A stretch of DNA of 64,000 bases from Candidatus Eiseniibacteriota bacterium (GTDB taxonomy: Bacteria; Orphanbacterota; Orphanbacteria; Orphanbacterales; Orphanbacteraceae), in assembly GCA_024276995.1 (NCBI GenBank), contig JAJRWB010000044.1:62001-126000 (forward strand), written 5' to 3'. Of this stretch, positions 25,896-34,049 are shown one piece after another. The notes under the pieces were generated by a model. That model was not told the origin of the DNA. It searched no databases and was given only the letters and a program-made list of their open reading frames with translations. The number at the start of each line of letters is the position of its first letter. Positions within the stretch are counted from its first letter, which is position 1. A program made the translations under genes and the position numbers.

Positions 25896-25924
25896 AAAAT
25901 AGGTCCACCGGGCCGCATTGTCAA
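25896..25924 (-). promoter_or_regulatory. Consensus sigma70 promoter of iscS-nadA
   Basis: Minus strand TTGACA, 17-nt spacer, TATTTT. Only 10 nt separate the -10 box from the iscS ATG, so the expected transcription start lies 3-4 nt before the start codon. Confidence 0.75.
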
Positions 25925-26120
25925 GAAACAGTTGGAAATACGGGGGTTACGGCATGTCTCGGATCACACTTCCCCCCGATTCCACCGGCAATGCGCCCGG
26001 GAAATACCGCCGCAGGTCATTGGTTCGAAAAAACAGCTTTTCACAGGTCACTCGTTTCGCGTATCGTATCTGTTGAGTCGGCGATCCACTACTGCGCTTC
26101 CCCGCGAAAGGAGGTACGCG

Positions 26121-26897
26121 ATGAACGACCGAGGCGATCGGAATATCATCGTGATCGACGAGGAGAAGTGCGACGGATGTGGCGTATGCGTACCTTCCTG
26201 CGCGGAAGGGGCGATCGCCGTCGTCGGTGGGAAAGCCCGCCTGGTTCGCGACAGCTACTGCGACGGCCTCGGGGCGTGCATCGCCGATTGCCCGCAAGGA
26301 GCGCTTACCGTGGAGCGACGCGACGCGGAGCCGTTCGATGCCGCCGCGGTGGCGCTCCACCTCGCCGAAGAGGCGACCCGGAAGGACCGCGACGACCCGG
26401 CCGGCCCCTTCTTCCCGTCGTGCCCCGGGTCGAAGCCGAGGGCGTGGGTCGACGAATTCCCCCGTCCCGCCGCCGAGAAAGCCGTCTTGCCGTCCGAGCT
26501 GCGACAGTGGCCGGTGCAGCTTCACCTCGTCCCCCCCGACGCCCCCTGGCTCGACGGTGCCGACCTTCTCCTCGTGGCCGATTGCGTTCCGGTGACGCTC
26601 TCCTCGTTTCACCGAGACTATCTTCGCGGGAAGCGGATCGTCATCGCCTGCCCGAAACTCGACGGCCGCCAGGAGCGATACATCGAGAAGCTCGCCGCCA
26701 TGATGGACGGCTCCGGCGTGCGAAGCCTCACGGTGATGATCATGGAAGTGCCGTGCTGCTCCGGCCTCTTTCGGATCGCCGAGGCGGCGGCGGAGAAGGC
26801 GACCACCGCGGTCCGGCCCGCTCTGGAGGTGGTCGGAATCGACGGCGCCGTAGCGGTGCACGGGAGAGAGATCCCCGGCGCATCCGCCGGTCAGTGA
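26121..26897 (+). CDS. 4Fe-4S ferredoxin-domain protein of unknown function
   Basis: A 258-residue cytoplasmic protein. ATG follows AAAGGAGGT. The N-terminal ferredoxin domain has a full motif (CDGCGVCVPSCAEGAI) and a second one with only three cysteines (YCDGLGACIADCPQGAL, Leu where the second Cys should be). The rest (about 90-258) is an alpha/beta domain with conserved-looking IACPKLDG and VPCCSGL, adding further cysteines. Similar proteins occur in many anaerobes without a known reaction; I infer an electron-transfer or redox role. The last 7 nt overlap the convergent sulfatase-like gene. Confidence 0.8.
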   Translation: MNDRGDRNIIVIDEEKCDGCGVCVPSCAEGAIAVVGGKARLVRDSYCDGLGACIADCPQGALTVERRDAEPFDAAAVALHLAEEATRKDRDDPAGPFFPSCPGSKPRAWVDEFPRPAAEKAVLPSELRQWPVQLHLVPPDAPWLDGADLLLVADCVPVTLSSFHRDYLRGKRIVIACPKLDGRQERYIEKLAAMMDGSGVRSLTVMIMEVPCCSGLFRIAEAAAEKATTAVRPALEVVGIDGAVAVHGREIPGASAGQ

Positions 26898-28297
26898 ATG
26901 TAGCCGAGTGCCTTCAGCTCATTCATGTCGGTGCGCGACAGCGTGTCCTGCCCCGTCCGCCCCGGCCGGGAAGGGTACTCCTCCTCATGGCGGCGGAGGT
27001 CGTCCGCGAGCCGGGCGATCACGGCTTCGTTCCGCCCGCCGGCGCTCACATCCTCTTCCTCCGCCGGGTCGGCGACGAGATCGTACAGCTCGAACCGGTC
27101 TTGGCCGCCGCCGGGAATCCGGATCAGTTTCCACCGCCCCTTTCGGACCGCGCGCCACCGATCCTCGAACCGTTTCACCTGCCTCGGGTTCTGCGAGCGG
27201 GTGAGGCGGAAGTCGCTCTCCGAGAAGACCTCCTCCTTTCCGGCGAGATCGTCCACCCCCTTCCCGCCGATCGGCGTGCCTGCCTCGGCGGCGAGCGCCG
27301 GAAGAAGGTCGTAGAGGCGCGTCCACCCTTCGCGCACCACTCCCGCCCGCCGGGCGCGCCCACCCGCCGGGAAACGGACGATGAGGGGAACGCGCAGCGT
27401 CACGTCGTAGAGATACTCGCCGTGGCCGTAGTAGTAGTCGTTCTCCCCCAAGCTCTCGCCGTGGTCGGAGGTGAACGCCACGAGGGTATTCGAGTCGAGG
27501 TCGCCGCGGCGGATCGCATCGAGGAGCCTCCCGATTTCGTGATCGGCGAAGGCGATCTCTCCCGAGTAGAGCGCCTCCGCGGCGGCGCGCTTCTCGTCGC
27601 TCATCCGGTTCCGGAAGAGGATCTCCCCCTTCGTCATTTTCCCCCGGGCATACGCCCGGAAGGGATCGACCGCCTCCCGGCGCGGCCGGCCGAGAAAGCG
27701 ATCGGCGTGCGGATCGGGAGGATCGTATGTCCAGTGAGGGTCGATGTAGTGGACCCAGAAGAAGAACGGACCCTCCCCCCCACCGGCGATCGAGTCGAGC
27801 TGCGCGATTGCCCGATCGGTGACCGTTCGCGCATCGCTTTTCATCCCCTCGTTGTGGGTGTGGATATACCGGTCGAAACCCTGGTTATATCCTTTCCCGC
27901 TGAGCATGTAGTTGGTCACCACCGCCGCAGTGCGGTAGTGCGCCTTTTTCAGCTTCTCCGCCACGGTGACCACCTTCTCCTCGAGGATCTCGCCGTGGCC
28001 GTGAACGCCGTGTGCCGACGGCGGCAGCCCGGTGAGTAGGGACGCCACCGACTGCGACGTGCGCGGCACCGGGGCGATCGCCCCCGCGAAGAGAATCCCC
28101 TCCCGAGCGAGGCGGTCGATGTTCGGCGTGAGCGCGAGATCCGAGCCGTAGCAGCCGAGACGATCGGCTCGGAGGGTGTCGACGGTGATCAGGACGATGT
28201 TGAGTCGCCGAACGCCGGAGCGGGAGCAGCCCGACGGCGCAAGAAAGACGACCGCGGCGGCGACGAGGAGGAGGAGGCTCTTCCGCCGGAGATTCAC
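26891..28297 (-). CDS. Sulfatase-like alkaline-phosphatase-superfamily lipoprotein without formylglycine motif
   Basis: A 468-residue exported hydrolase with an N-terminal hydrophobic stretch ending at Cys24 (lipoprotein-like). Metal-site motifs are clear: VLITVDTLRADRLGCYG and AFTSDHGESLGE. True sulfatases carry (C/S)-x-P-x-R just before ASLLTG; here the equivalent reads TSQSVASLLTG, with Thr80 in place of the modified residue and no Arg. It is therefore more likely a phosphodiesterase, phosphatase or phosphotransferase using threonine. GTG start overlaps the def stop by 4 nt. The C-terminal part (DRFELYDLVADPAEEEDV) is typical for sulfatase-fold enzymes. Confidence 0.85.
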   Translation of the reverse strand: MNLRRKSLLLLVAAAVVFLAPSGCSRSGVRRLNIVLITVDTLRADRLGCYGSDLALTPNIDRLAREGILFAGAIAPVPRTSQSVASLLTGLPPSAHGVHGHGEILEEKVVTVAEKLKKAHYRTAAVVTNYMLSGKGYNQGFDRYIHTHNEGMKSDARTVTDRAIAQLDSIAGGGEGPFFFWVHYIDPHWTYDPPDPHADRFLGRPRREAVDPFRAYARGKMTKGEILFRNRMSDEKRAAAEALYSGEIAFADHEIGRLLDAIRRGDLDSNTLVAFTSDHGESLGENDYYYGHGEYLYDVTLRVPLIVRFPAGGRARRAGVVREGWTRLYDLLPALAAEAGTPIGGKGVDDLAGKEEVFSESDFRLTRSQNPRQVKRFEDRWRAVRKGRWKLIRIPGGGQDRFELYDLVADPAEEEDVSAGGRNEAVIARLADDLRRHEEEYPSRPGRTGQDTLSRTDMNELKALGYIH

Positions 28298-28806
28298 GAG
28301 CGCATCGCTTTTTGCTGGATGGCGCGCAACTTCTTCTTCAGCAGGTTCCTCCTCGCCGCGCCGATCCTATCGACGAAGAGGATTCCGTCGAGGTGATCGA
28401 TTTCGTGCTGGAGCACCCGACCGAGCAGTCCGTCCACTTCCTCCTCGACGGTTTCCCCGTCCAGAGTGGTGTACGTAAGCCGGATCGCCTCCGGTCGCTC
28501 CACGTCGGCGCGGATCTCCGGAATGGAAAGACACCCTTCTTCATAAAGAACCTTCGTCTTGGAGAAATCGACGATCTCCGGATTGATGTACGCCCTTCCC
28601 TCGTCCCCTTCGAACACCGAACCGTCCACGACGAGGAGCCGGAGATTCATCCCCACCTGGGGCGCCGCAAGGCCGATCCCCTCCTCCTCGACCATGGTGT
28701 CGAACATCTTCGCCGCCAGGGCACGGATCTCATCGTCGATTTTCTCAACCTCCCGCGCCGTCTCCCGGAGCACCGGGTCGCCGAAGAGTCTCACCTCCAG
28801 AGTCAT
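28294..28806 (-). CDS. def: Peptide deformylase
   Basis: Removes the N-formyl group from new proteins. It has 170 residues with all three motifs: GIGLAAPQVG (44-52), EEGCLSIP with metal ligand Cys92, and QHEIDHLDG with His134, Glu135 and His138. The lysine-rich C-terminus (LLKKKLRAIQQK) is common. It follows queG by 15 nt; no fmt gene is adjacent. Confidence 0.97.
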   Translation of the reverse strand: MTLEVRLFGDPVLRETAREVEKIDDEIRALAAKMFDTMVEEEGIGLAAPQVGMNLRLLVVDGSVFEGDEGRAYINPEIVDFSKTKVLYEEGCLSIPEIRADVERPEAIRLTYTTLDGETVEEEVDGLLGRVLQHEIDHLDGILFVDRIGAARRNLLKKKLRAIQQKAMRS

Positions 28807-28821
28807 ATCGAACTCAACCTC

Positions 28822-29766
28822 TCACTCCATTCGTTTCCCGTATGAAATCGCCCGCTTCACGGCGCGCCGGAATCTCTCCCATCCCGCGCGGCGCACCGGC
28901 GTCCCGCGGAAGAAGAGATCGAACGCTTCCCGGTCGAAGCGCACCGCCCGGTTCAGCGTGAGACGCCTCGTCCCTTCGGCGGGAAGGAACCGCTTCTCCC
29001 GGCAGGGCGAGGAAAAGCGGTTCCACGGGCAGACCTCCTGGCAGATGTCGCAGCCGAAGATCCAGTCACCCGACTTCTCGTCCAGATGGTGATCCACTTC
29101 GCCCGCATGTTCAATGGTAAGATAAGAGATGCACCGTCTCGAGTCGACCCTGTAAGGTTCGACGATCGCGCCGGTGGGGCAGGCGTCGATGCAGCGCCGG
29201 CACGTGCCGCACCGGTCGGCGGCGGGGAGGTCGGCGGGAAGCTCCCTGTCGATCACGAGCCCGCCGAGGAAGAACCACGAGCCTTTCTTCGGCACGATCA
29301 CGTTCGAGTGCTTTCCCCGCCAGCCGAGCCCGGCGCGCTCGGCGTACGCCTTCTCGAGGATCGGCGCGGAATCGACGAACCATCTTCCCCGCACGCCGGG
29401 GAGAAGGCGTTCGATGGCGGGCATCGCCTTCCGCCAGAAGCGCCGGATCACCTTGTGGTAGTCCCGCCCCACGGCGTACCGGGAGATCCGCCCCCCCCCG
29501 GGAAGGGGACTCCATGCCGGGTCGTGATAGTTCACGGCGCCGATGATGACGGTTTCCGCCCCGGGAAGGAGCGTCGAGGCGTCGCTCCGCCCCCCGCTCG
29601 ACCGGCCGATCCATTCCATGGTGCCGTGCATCCCCTCGTCGAGCCACTTCGTGAACCGCTCCCCCTCCACGGCGGGAAGGAGGGCCGGCGCGAATCCGAG
29701 CACGTCGAACCCCGCCTCGATCGCCTCGGTGCGGATCGCCTCTTTCGCCTCCTCCCCCCTCCTCAC
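28822..29766 (-). CDS. queG: Epoxyqueuosine reductase QueG
   Basis: Cobalamin- and iron-sulfur-dependent enzyme that makes the last step of queuosine tRNA modification. It has 314 residues from the GTG at 29766, which overlaps the preceding stop as GTGA; a start at 29802 is also open. Signatures: ISRYAVGRDYHKVIRR, FVDSAPILEKAYAERAGLGWRGKHSNVI, and two ferredoxin-type motifs (CGTCRRCIDACPTGAI; CDICQEVCPWNR). The usual HEAT-like C-terminus is absent, as in short QueG proteins. Confidence 0.94.
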   Translation of the reverse strand: MRRGEEAKEAIRTEAIEAGFDVLGFAPALLPAVEGERFTKWLDEGMHGTMEWIGRSSGGRSDASTLLPGAETVIIGAVNYHDPAWSPLPGGGRISRYAVGRDYHKVIRRFWRKAMPAIERLLPGVRGRWFVDSAPILEKAYAERAGLGWRGKHSNVIVPKKGSWFFLGGLVIDRELPADLPAADRCGTCRRCIDACPTGAIVEPYRVDSRRCISYLTIEHAGEVDHHLDEKSGDWIFGCDICQEVCPWNRFSSPCREKRFLPAEGTRRLTLNRAVRFDREAFDLFFRGTPVRRAGWERFRRAVKRAISYGKRME

Positions 29767-30542
29767 GGCGCCGTCATCCCCTTTCGCGCCCGAGCGGTCC
29801 AAAGCGTCTTCGCCGTGAGATCGAAGTCTTCCTCGTCGGGAAACGGGTCGATCTCCTCCATTGCGATGTGGTCGAAGCCGGCGTCGCGAAGGAGACTCTC
29901 GACGAGAGGCGGGCTGTGGAACCTCTGGCGATGAACCGAGCGGTACGTCACCTTCTCTTCTCCCTCCTCCGTTTCGATATCCACCTCCGCTTCACCCATC
30001 GACCGTTCCACGTCGAAGCGACTCCGTATGGTCACCATGCCGGCGCGGCACTTCGCACGGTACGGCTCGGGCGCGTTCCACACCTGTTCATACGCGGCGA
30101 GATTGTTCATGTCGAACAGGAATTCGCCCCCCGGGCGAAGGAGACGGCGCACTTCGCAGAAAGCGCGGCGCAGCTCCTCCTCGCCGAGGAGATAGTTCAG
30201 GCTGTCGTAGAAGCAAAGCGCCACGTCGAAGTCGGCGCGGAAGGGGAGCGCCCTGAAATCGCCCGCCGCGAGAAAGAACGGTCCCTCCTTCCGGTGCGCC
30301 TCGGCGAGCATGCCGAAGGAACGGTCGACGCCGATCACGGTTCTCCCGGCGGCGGCGATCCGCGCCAGGAGCGATCCGGTGCCGCACGCCAGCTCCAGCA
30401 CGCGCCGCGCGCCGCACCGCTCGAGGCGCCCCTCCACGCGGGAAGCGAGGAAAAGGGAGAACCGGTCGAAGCGCCCGTCGTCGTAAAGAGGGGCGAAGTG
30501 GTCGTACGAACCGGGGGGAAGAAGGACGACGCGGCCGCTCAC
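29763..30542 (-). CDS. Class I SAM-dependent methyltransferase
   Basis: A 259-residue cytosolic protein with the Rossmann-fold motif I VLELACGTGSLLARIA, motif II VIGVDRSFGMLAEA, and an acidic motif IV region FDVALCFYDSLNYLL. The substrate is unknown. It has 4-nt overlaps on both sides, with dnaE (GTG start) and queG, so it is produced with them, but the neighbours do not identify the substrate. Confidence 0.85.
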   Translation of the reverse strand: MSGRVVLLPPGSYDHFAPLYDDGRFDRFSLFLASRVEGRLERCGARRVLELACGTGSLLARIAAAGRTVIGVDRSFGMLAEAHRKEGPFFLAAGDFRALPFRADFDVALCFYDSLNYLLGEEELRRAFCEVRRLLRPGGEFLFDMNNLAAYEQVWNAPEPYRAKCRAGMVTIRSRFDVERSMGEAEVDIETEEGEEKVTYRSVHRQRFHSPPLVESLLRDAGFDHIAMEEIDPFPDEEDFDLTAKTLWTARARKGMTAP

Positions 30543-33500
30543 GACGCGGCATCGCCCACGAGGTGGACATGTTCTTCGCCGACGGCGTCGCGGAGCGCTT
30601 CGATCAGTTCCTCCCCCGGCTCGACACGGAACCGGCGGGAACGCACCTCGACCCCCTTTCCCGCACCGGTGTTCACCAGAAGCTGCACCGGGCAGATGCC
30701 GGGGTGGTTCTCGAGGATCTCCCGGATCGAGTCGAGCGTCTCCTCGGTGAACGAATCGACGGGCGCCGAAATGCGGATCAGTTTGGTGAAACGCGCCTTG
30801 CAGTCCGCGAGAAAGATCATTTCGTCCGCCACGATTTTCGGGTGTTCCTCGTCTCTCAAGGAGACCTTGCCGCGTACAAGGAGAGGTTCGTCCGATTCGA
30901 GGTACGATTTCACGTCAGGCCAGGTGCGCGAGAAGACGATCACCTCCACCGACCCGGTGAAATCGGCCACCGTGACGAATGCCATCGTCTCCCCCTTCTT
31001 ATCGAGGATCGTCCTTTTCGCCGATACGATTCCGGCGAGAGCGACCGGTTCGCCGTGCTCCAGGCGGACGATCGTCTCGGTGGTGGCGTTGGCGAAACGG
31101 AGTTCGTCCGGGTAGTCGGCGAGGGGGTGACCGCTCAGGTAGAACCCGAGCACCGATTTCTCCCGCTCGAGCGTCTCCCGCCGGTTCCACGCCACCACCT
31201 TCGGCAAGGGAGGCTCCGGAAGGGCGACCCCCTCGTCGGCGGCGCCGTCGAAGAGCATCGTCTGACCGCGGTTCTTGTCGTGCTGGATCCGGTTCGCCCT
31301 CTCGAGCGCCGACTCGGCCGCCAGAAGAAGCGACGCGCGGTTCGGTTCGATCGCGTCGAACGCTCCCGCCTGGATGAGCGACTCGAGCACCCTCTTGTTC
31401 ACCAGACGAAGATCGAGCCCCTCGCAGAAATCGAAGAGACTCTCGAAGCAGCCGCATTCCGCGCGCGAGGCGAGTATCGATTCGATGGCATGGCGCCCGA
31501 CGTTCTTCACCGCGCCGAGGCCGAACCGGATCGCTTCACCCTCGCAACGGAACTCGACGTGCGAAGCGTTCACGTCGGGAGGGAGCACAGGGATCTTCAT
31601 CTCCCTGCACTCGGCGATCAGCACGACGATCCTGTCGATATCCCCCATTTCGCTCGTCATGGTGGCGGCGAGAAACTCCCTCGGGTAGTGGGTCTTCAGG
31701 TACGCCGTCCTGTAGGAGAGGAGGCCGTACGCCGTGGAGTGGGACTTGTTGAATCCATAGCCGGCGAAGAACGCCATCAGATCGAAGATCCGCGTCGCCA
31801 CCTTCCTCTTGTAGCCCGCCGCCACGGCGCGCTCGGTGAAGAGCGTCCGATTCCGCGCCATCTCTTCCTCGTCCTTCTTCCCCATCGCCCTGCGGAGGAT
31901 GTCCGCTTCCCCGAGAGAGTAGCCCGCCATCACGTTGGCGATCTGCATCACCTGTTCCTGGTAGAGGATCACGCCGTACGTATCCTTCAGGATCGGCTCG
32001 AGACACGGGTCGAGGTACTCGATCTTCTTGCGCCCGTGCTTCCTGTCGATGAAGTCGTCGACCATGCCGCTGCCGAGCGGTCCGGGGCGGAAGAGGGCGT
32101 TCACGGCGATCAGGTCCTCGAAGAGAGTCGGCTTCAGCCGCACGAGAAGATCGCGCATACCCGACGACTCGAACTGGAAGACCCCCACCGTCCGGCCGGC
32201 CGAGAGGAACTCGTACGTCTCGGCGTCGTCGAGGGGGATCGCATCGAAGTCGATCTCCACGCCCCGCTCTTCGCGGATCATCTCGACGGCGTCGTGGATC
32301 ACCGTGAGCGTCCGCAACCCGAGGAAATCCATCTTGAGCAGACCGACCTTCTCGCACGCCTTCATGTCCCACTGGGTGGTGATGTCGCCCGAACCGGACC
32401 GGTAGAGGGGGACATAATCGGTGAGATCCCCCGGCGCGATGAGCACCGCCGCCGCGTGGGTCGAGGCGTGGCGCGAGTTCCCCTCGAGGTTGCGCGCGTG
32501 GGTGAGAAGCTTGTCGTACGCCTCGCTCTCGCCGCGCAGCGCTTTCAGCTCGCCGACCGTTTCCTCCGCCCTTTCGAGGGTCATGCCGAGTTCGGCGGGA
32601 ACCATTTTGGCGATCCGGTCGACCTCGCCGTAGGGGATCTTGAGCACCCGCCCGACGTCGCTGATCGCCGCACGCGCCGCCATGGTGCCGAAAGTGATGA
32701 TCTGCGACACGTTCTTCGCGCCGTACTTCTCAGCCACATAGTCGATCACTTCCCCCCGTCGCTCGTAGCAGAAATCGATGTCGATATCGGGAAAGCTGAC
32801 ACGCTCCGGATTGAGGAACCGCTCGAAGAGAAGGGAAAAACGGATCGGGTCGACATCGGTGATCCCGAGAAGATAGGCGACGATACTCCCCGCCGCCGAT
32901 CCCCGCCCGGGCCCGACCGGGATCCCCCTCCGGCGCGCCGCCTCGATGAAGTCGCGCACGATGAGGAAGTAGCCGGCATAACCGACCCGGGAGATCACGT
33001 CGAGTTCATACCGGAGCCGCTCGTCGATCTCGTCCGATGCCGACGGGTAGCGGTGGGGGAGTTTTTCCCTGCACAGGTGCTCGAGGTACCGATCGAGGGA
33101 ATCGAACCCTTCCGGCACCGGCACGTCGGGAAGAAGGAGGTTCGACATGTCGATCTCGAGATCGACCATCTCCGCGATGCGAAGGGTGTTGTCGAGCGCT
33201 TCCGGAATCCACGAGAAAAGCTCCGCCATCTCTTCGGGTGAGGCGAAGTGGTTCCGGTTCGTGTTGTAGCGCATCCGGTTCGGATCGTCGAGATCCTTCC
33301 CCGTGCCGAGACACAGGAGCACGTCGTGCGATTCGGCGTGCGCGGGGGTCAGGTAGTGGCAGTCGTTGGTGCCCACCACGGGGAGGCCGAGCCGCGACGC
33401 GAGGGCGGGCAGTTCCCTGCAGATCATCTCGTCGCCGTCGATTCCATGGTTTTGCACTTCGAGATAAAGATGGTCATTGCCGAAGATCTCCGCCAGCGTC

Positions 33501-33994
33501 CCCGCCCGTTCCTTCGCCGCCTCCTCGTCGCCCGAGAGGATCGCCTTCGCCACAGGACCTTGCATGCAGGCGGTGGTGCAGATCAGCCCCTCGCTCCGCT
33601 CGGCGAGCAGCTCGAGGTCGATTCGCGGCTTGTAGTAGAACCCCTCGAGAAACGCGGCGGACGAGAGCTTCAACAGGTTCCGATAGCCCGTTTCATTCTT
33701 CGCCAGGAGGACGAGGTGGTAGCGCCGCTCCCCCCCTCGCCGTCCGCTCTTCTTTTCGAAACGGCTACCGAGGGTGAGATACATCTCCGAGCCGAGGATC
33801 GGCTTGATGCCGGCCTTCCGGCACTCCTGATAGAACTTGATCGCCCCGAAGAGGTTGCCGTGGTCGGTGAGCGCCAGCGCGCCCATGCCGTATCTCTTCG
33901 CCGCCGCCACCATGTCGCCGATCTTCTGCGCGCCGTCGAGGAGGCTGTAGTCGCTATGGTTGTGCAGATGCACGAACGGGGCGTGCCGAGCCAT
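30539..33994 (-). CDS. dnaE: DNA polymerase III subunit alpha
   Basis: Main replicative polymerase, 1151 residues, full length for DnaE1. Order: PHP domain (FVHLHNHSDYSLLDGA, ALTDHGNLFG), polymerase palm with catalytic aspartates in FPDIDIDFCYERR (about residue 405) and a second Asp further on, the fingers region with MGKKDEEEM and GYGFNKSHSTAYGLLSYRTAYLK, tandem helix-hairpin-helix, and a C-terminal OB-fold (EPVALAGIVSAKRTILDKKG, GSVEVIVFSRTW). It follows the M23 peptidase gene by 55 nt and leads a tightly overlapped run. Confidence 0.97.
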   Translation of the reverse strand: MARHAPFVHLHNHSDYSLLDGAQKIGDMVAAAKRYGMGALALTDHGNLFGAIKFYQECRKAGIKPILGSEMYLTLGSRFEKKSGRRGGERRYHLVLLAKNETGYRNLLKLSSAAFLEGFYYKPRIDLELLAERSEGLICTTACMQGPVAKAILSGDEEAAKERAGTLAEIFGNDHLYLEVQNHGIDGDEMICRELPALASRLGLPVVGTNDCHYLTPAHAESHDVLLCLGTGKDLDDPNRMRYNTNRNHFASPEEMAELFSWIPEALDNTLRIAEMVDLEIDMSNLLLPDVPVPEGFDSLDRYLEHLCREKLPHRYPSASDEIDERLRYELDVISRVGYAGYFLIVRDFIEAARRRGIPVGPGRGSAAGSIVAYLLGITDVDPIRFSLLFERFLNPERVSFPDIDIDFCYERRGEVIDYVAEKYGAKNVSQIITFGTMAARAAISDVGRVLKIPYGEVDRIAKMVPAELGMTLERAEETVGELKALRGESEAYDKLLTHARNLEGNSRHASTHAAAVLIAPGDLTDYVPLYRSGSGDITTQWDMKACEKVGLLKMDFLGLRTLTVIHDAVEMIREERGVEIDFDAIPLDDAETYEFLSAGRTVGVFQFESSGMRDLLVRLKPTLFEDLIAVNALFRPGPLGSGMVDDFIDRKHGRKKIEYLDPCLEPILKDTYGVILYQEQVMQIANVMAGYSLGEADILRRAMGKKDEEEMARNRTLFTERAVAAGYKRKVATRIFDLMAFFAGYGFNKSHSTAYGLLSYRTAYLKTHYPREFLAATMTSEMGDIDRIVVLIAECREMKIPVLPPDVNASHVEFRCEGEAIRFGLGAVKNVGRHAIESILASRAECGCFESLFDFCEGLDLRLVNKRVLESLIQAGAFDAIEPNRASLLLAAESALERANRIQHDKNRGQTMLFDGAADEGVALPEPPLPKVVAWNRRETLEREKSVLGFYLSGHPLADYPDELRFANATTETIVRLEHGEPVALAGIVSAKRTILDKKGETMAFVTVADFTGSVEVIVFSRTWPDVKSYLESDEPLLVRGKVSLRDEEHPKIVADEMIFLADCKARFTKLIRISAPVDSFTEETLDSIREILENHPGICPVQLLVNTGAGKGVEVRSRRFRVEPGEELIEALRDAVGEEHVHLVGDAAS

Positions 33995-34049
33995 CCGGTC
34001 CCGTCTCCCTTCGCCATGATTCGAGTTCTGTTGCCGGTCTCGGCTCGGG

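Noticed and set aside
33090-33110. tRNA T-loop-like sequence (GAATCGAACCC on the plus strand)
   Set aside because: It lies in dnaE codons (EGFDSLDRY on the minus strand) and no acceptor or anticodon arms can be built around it.
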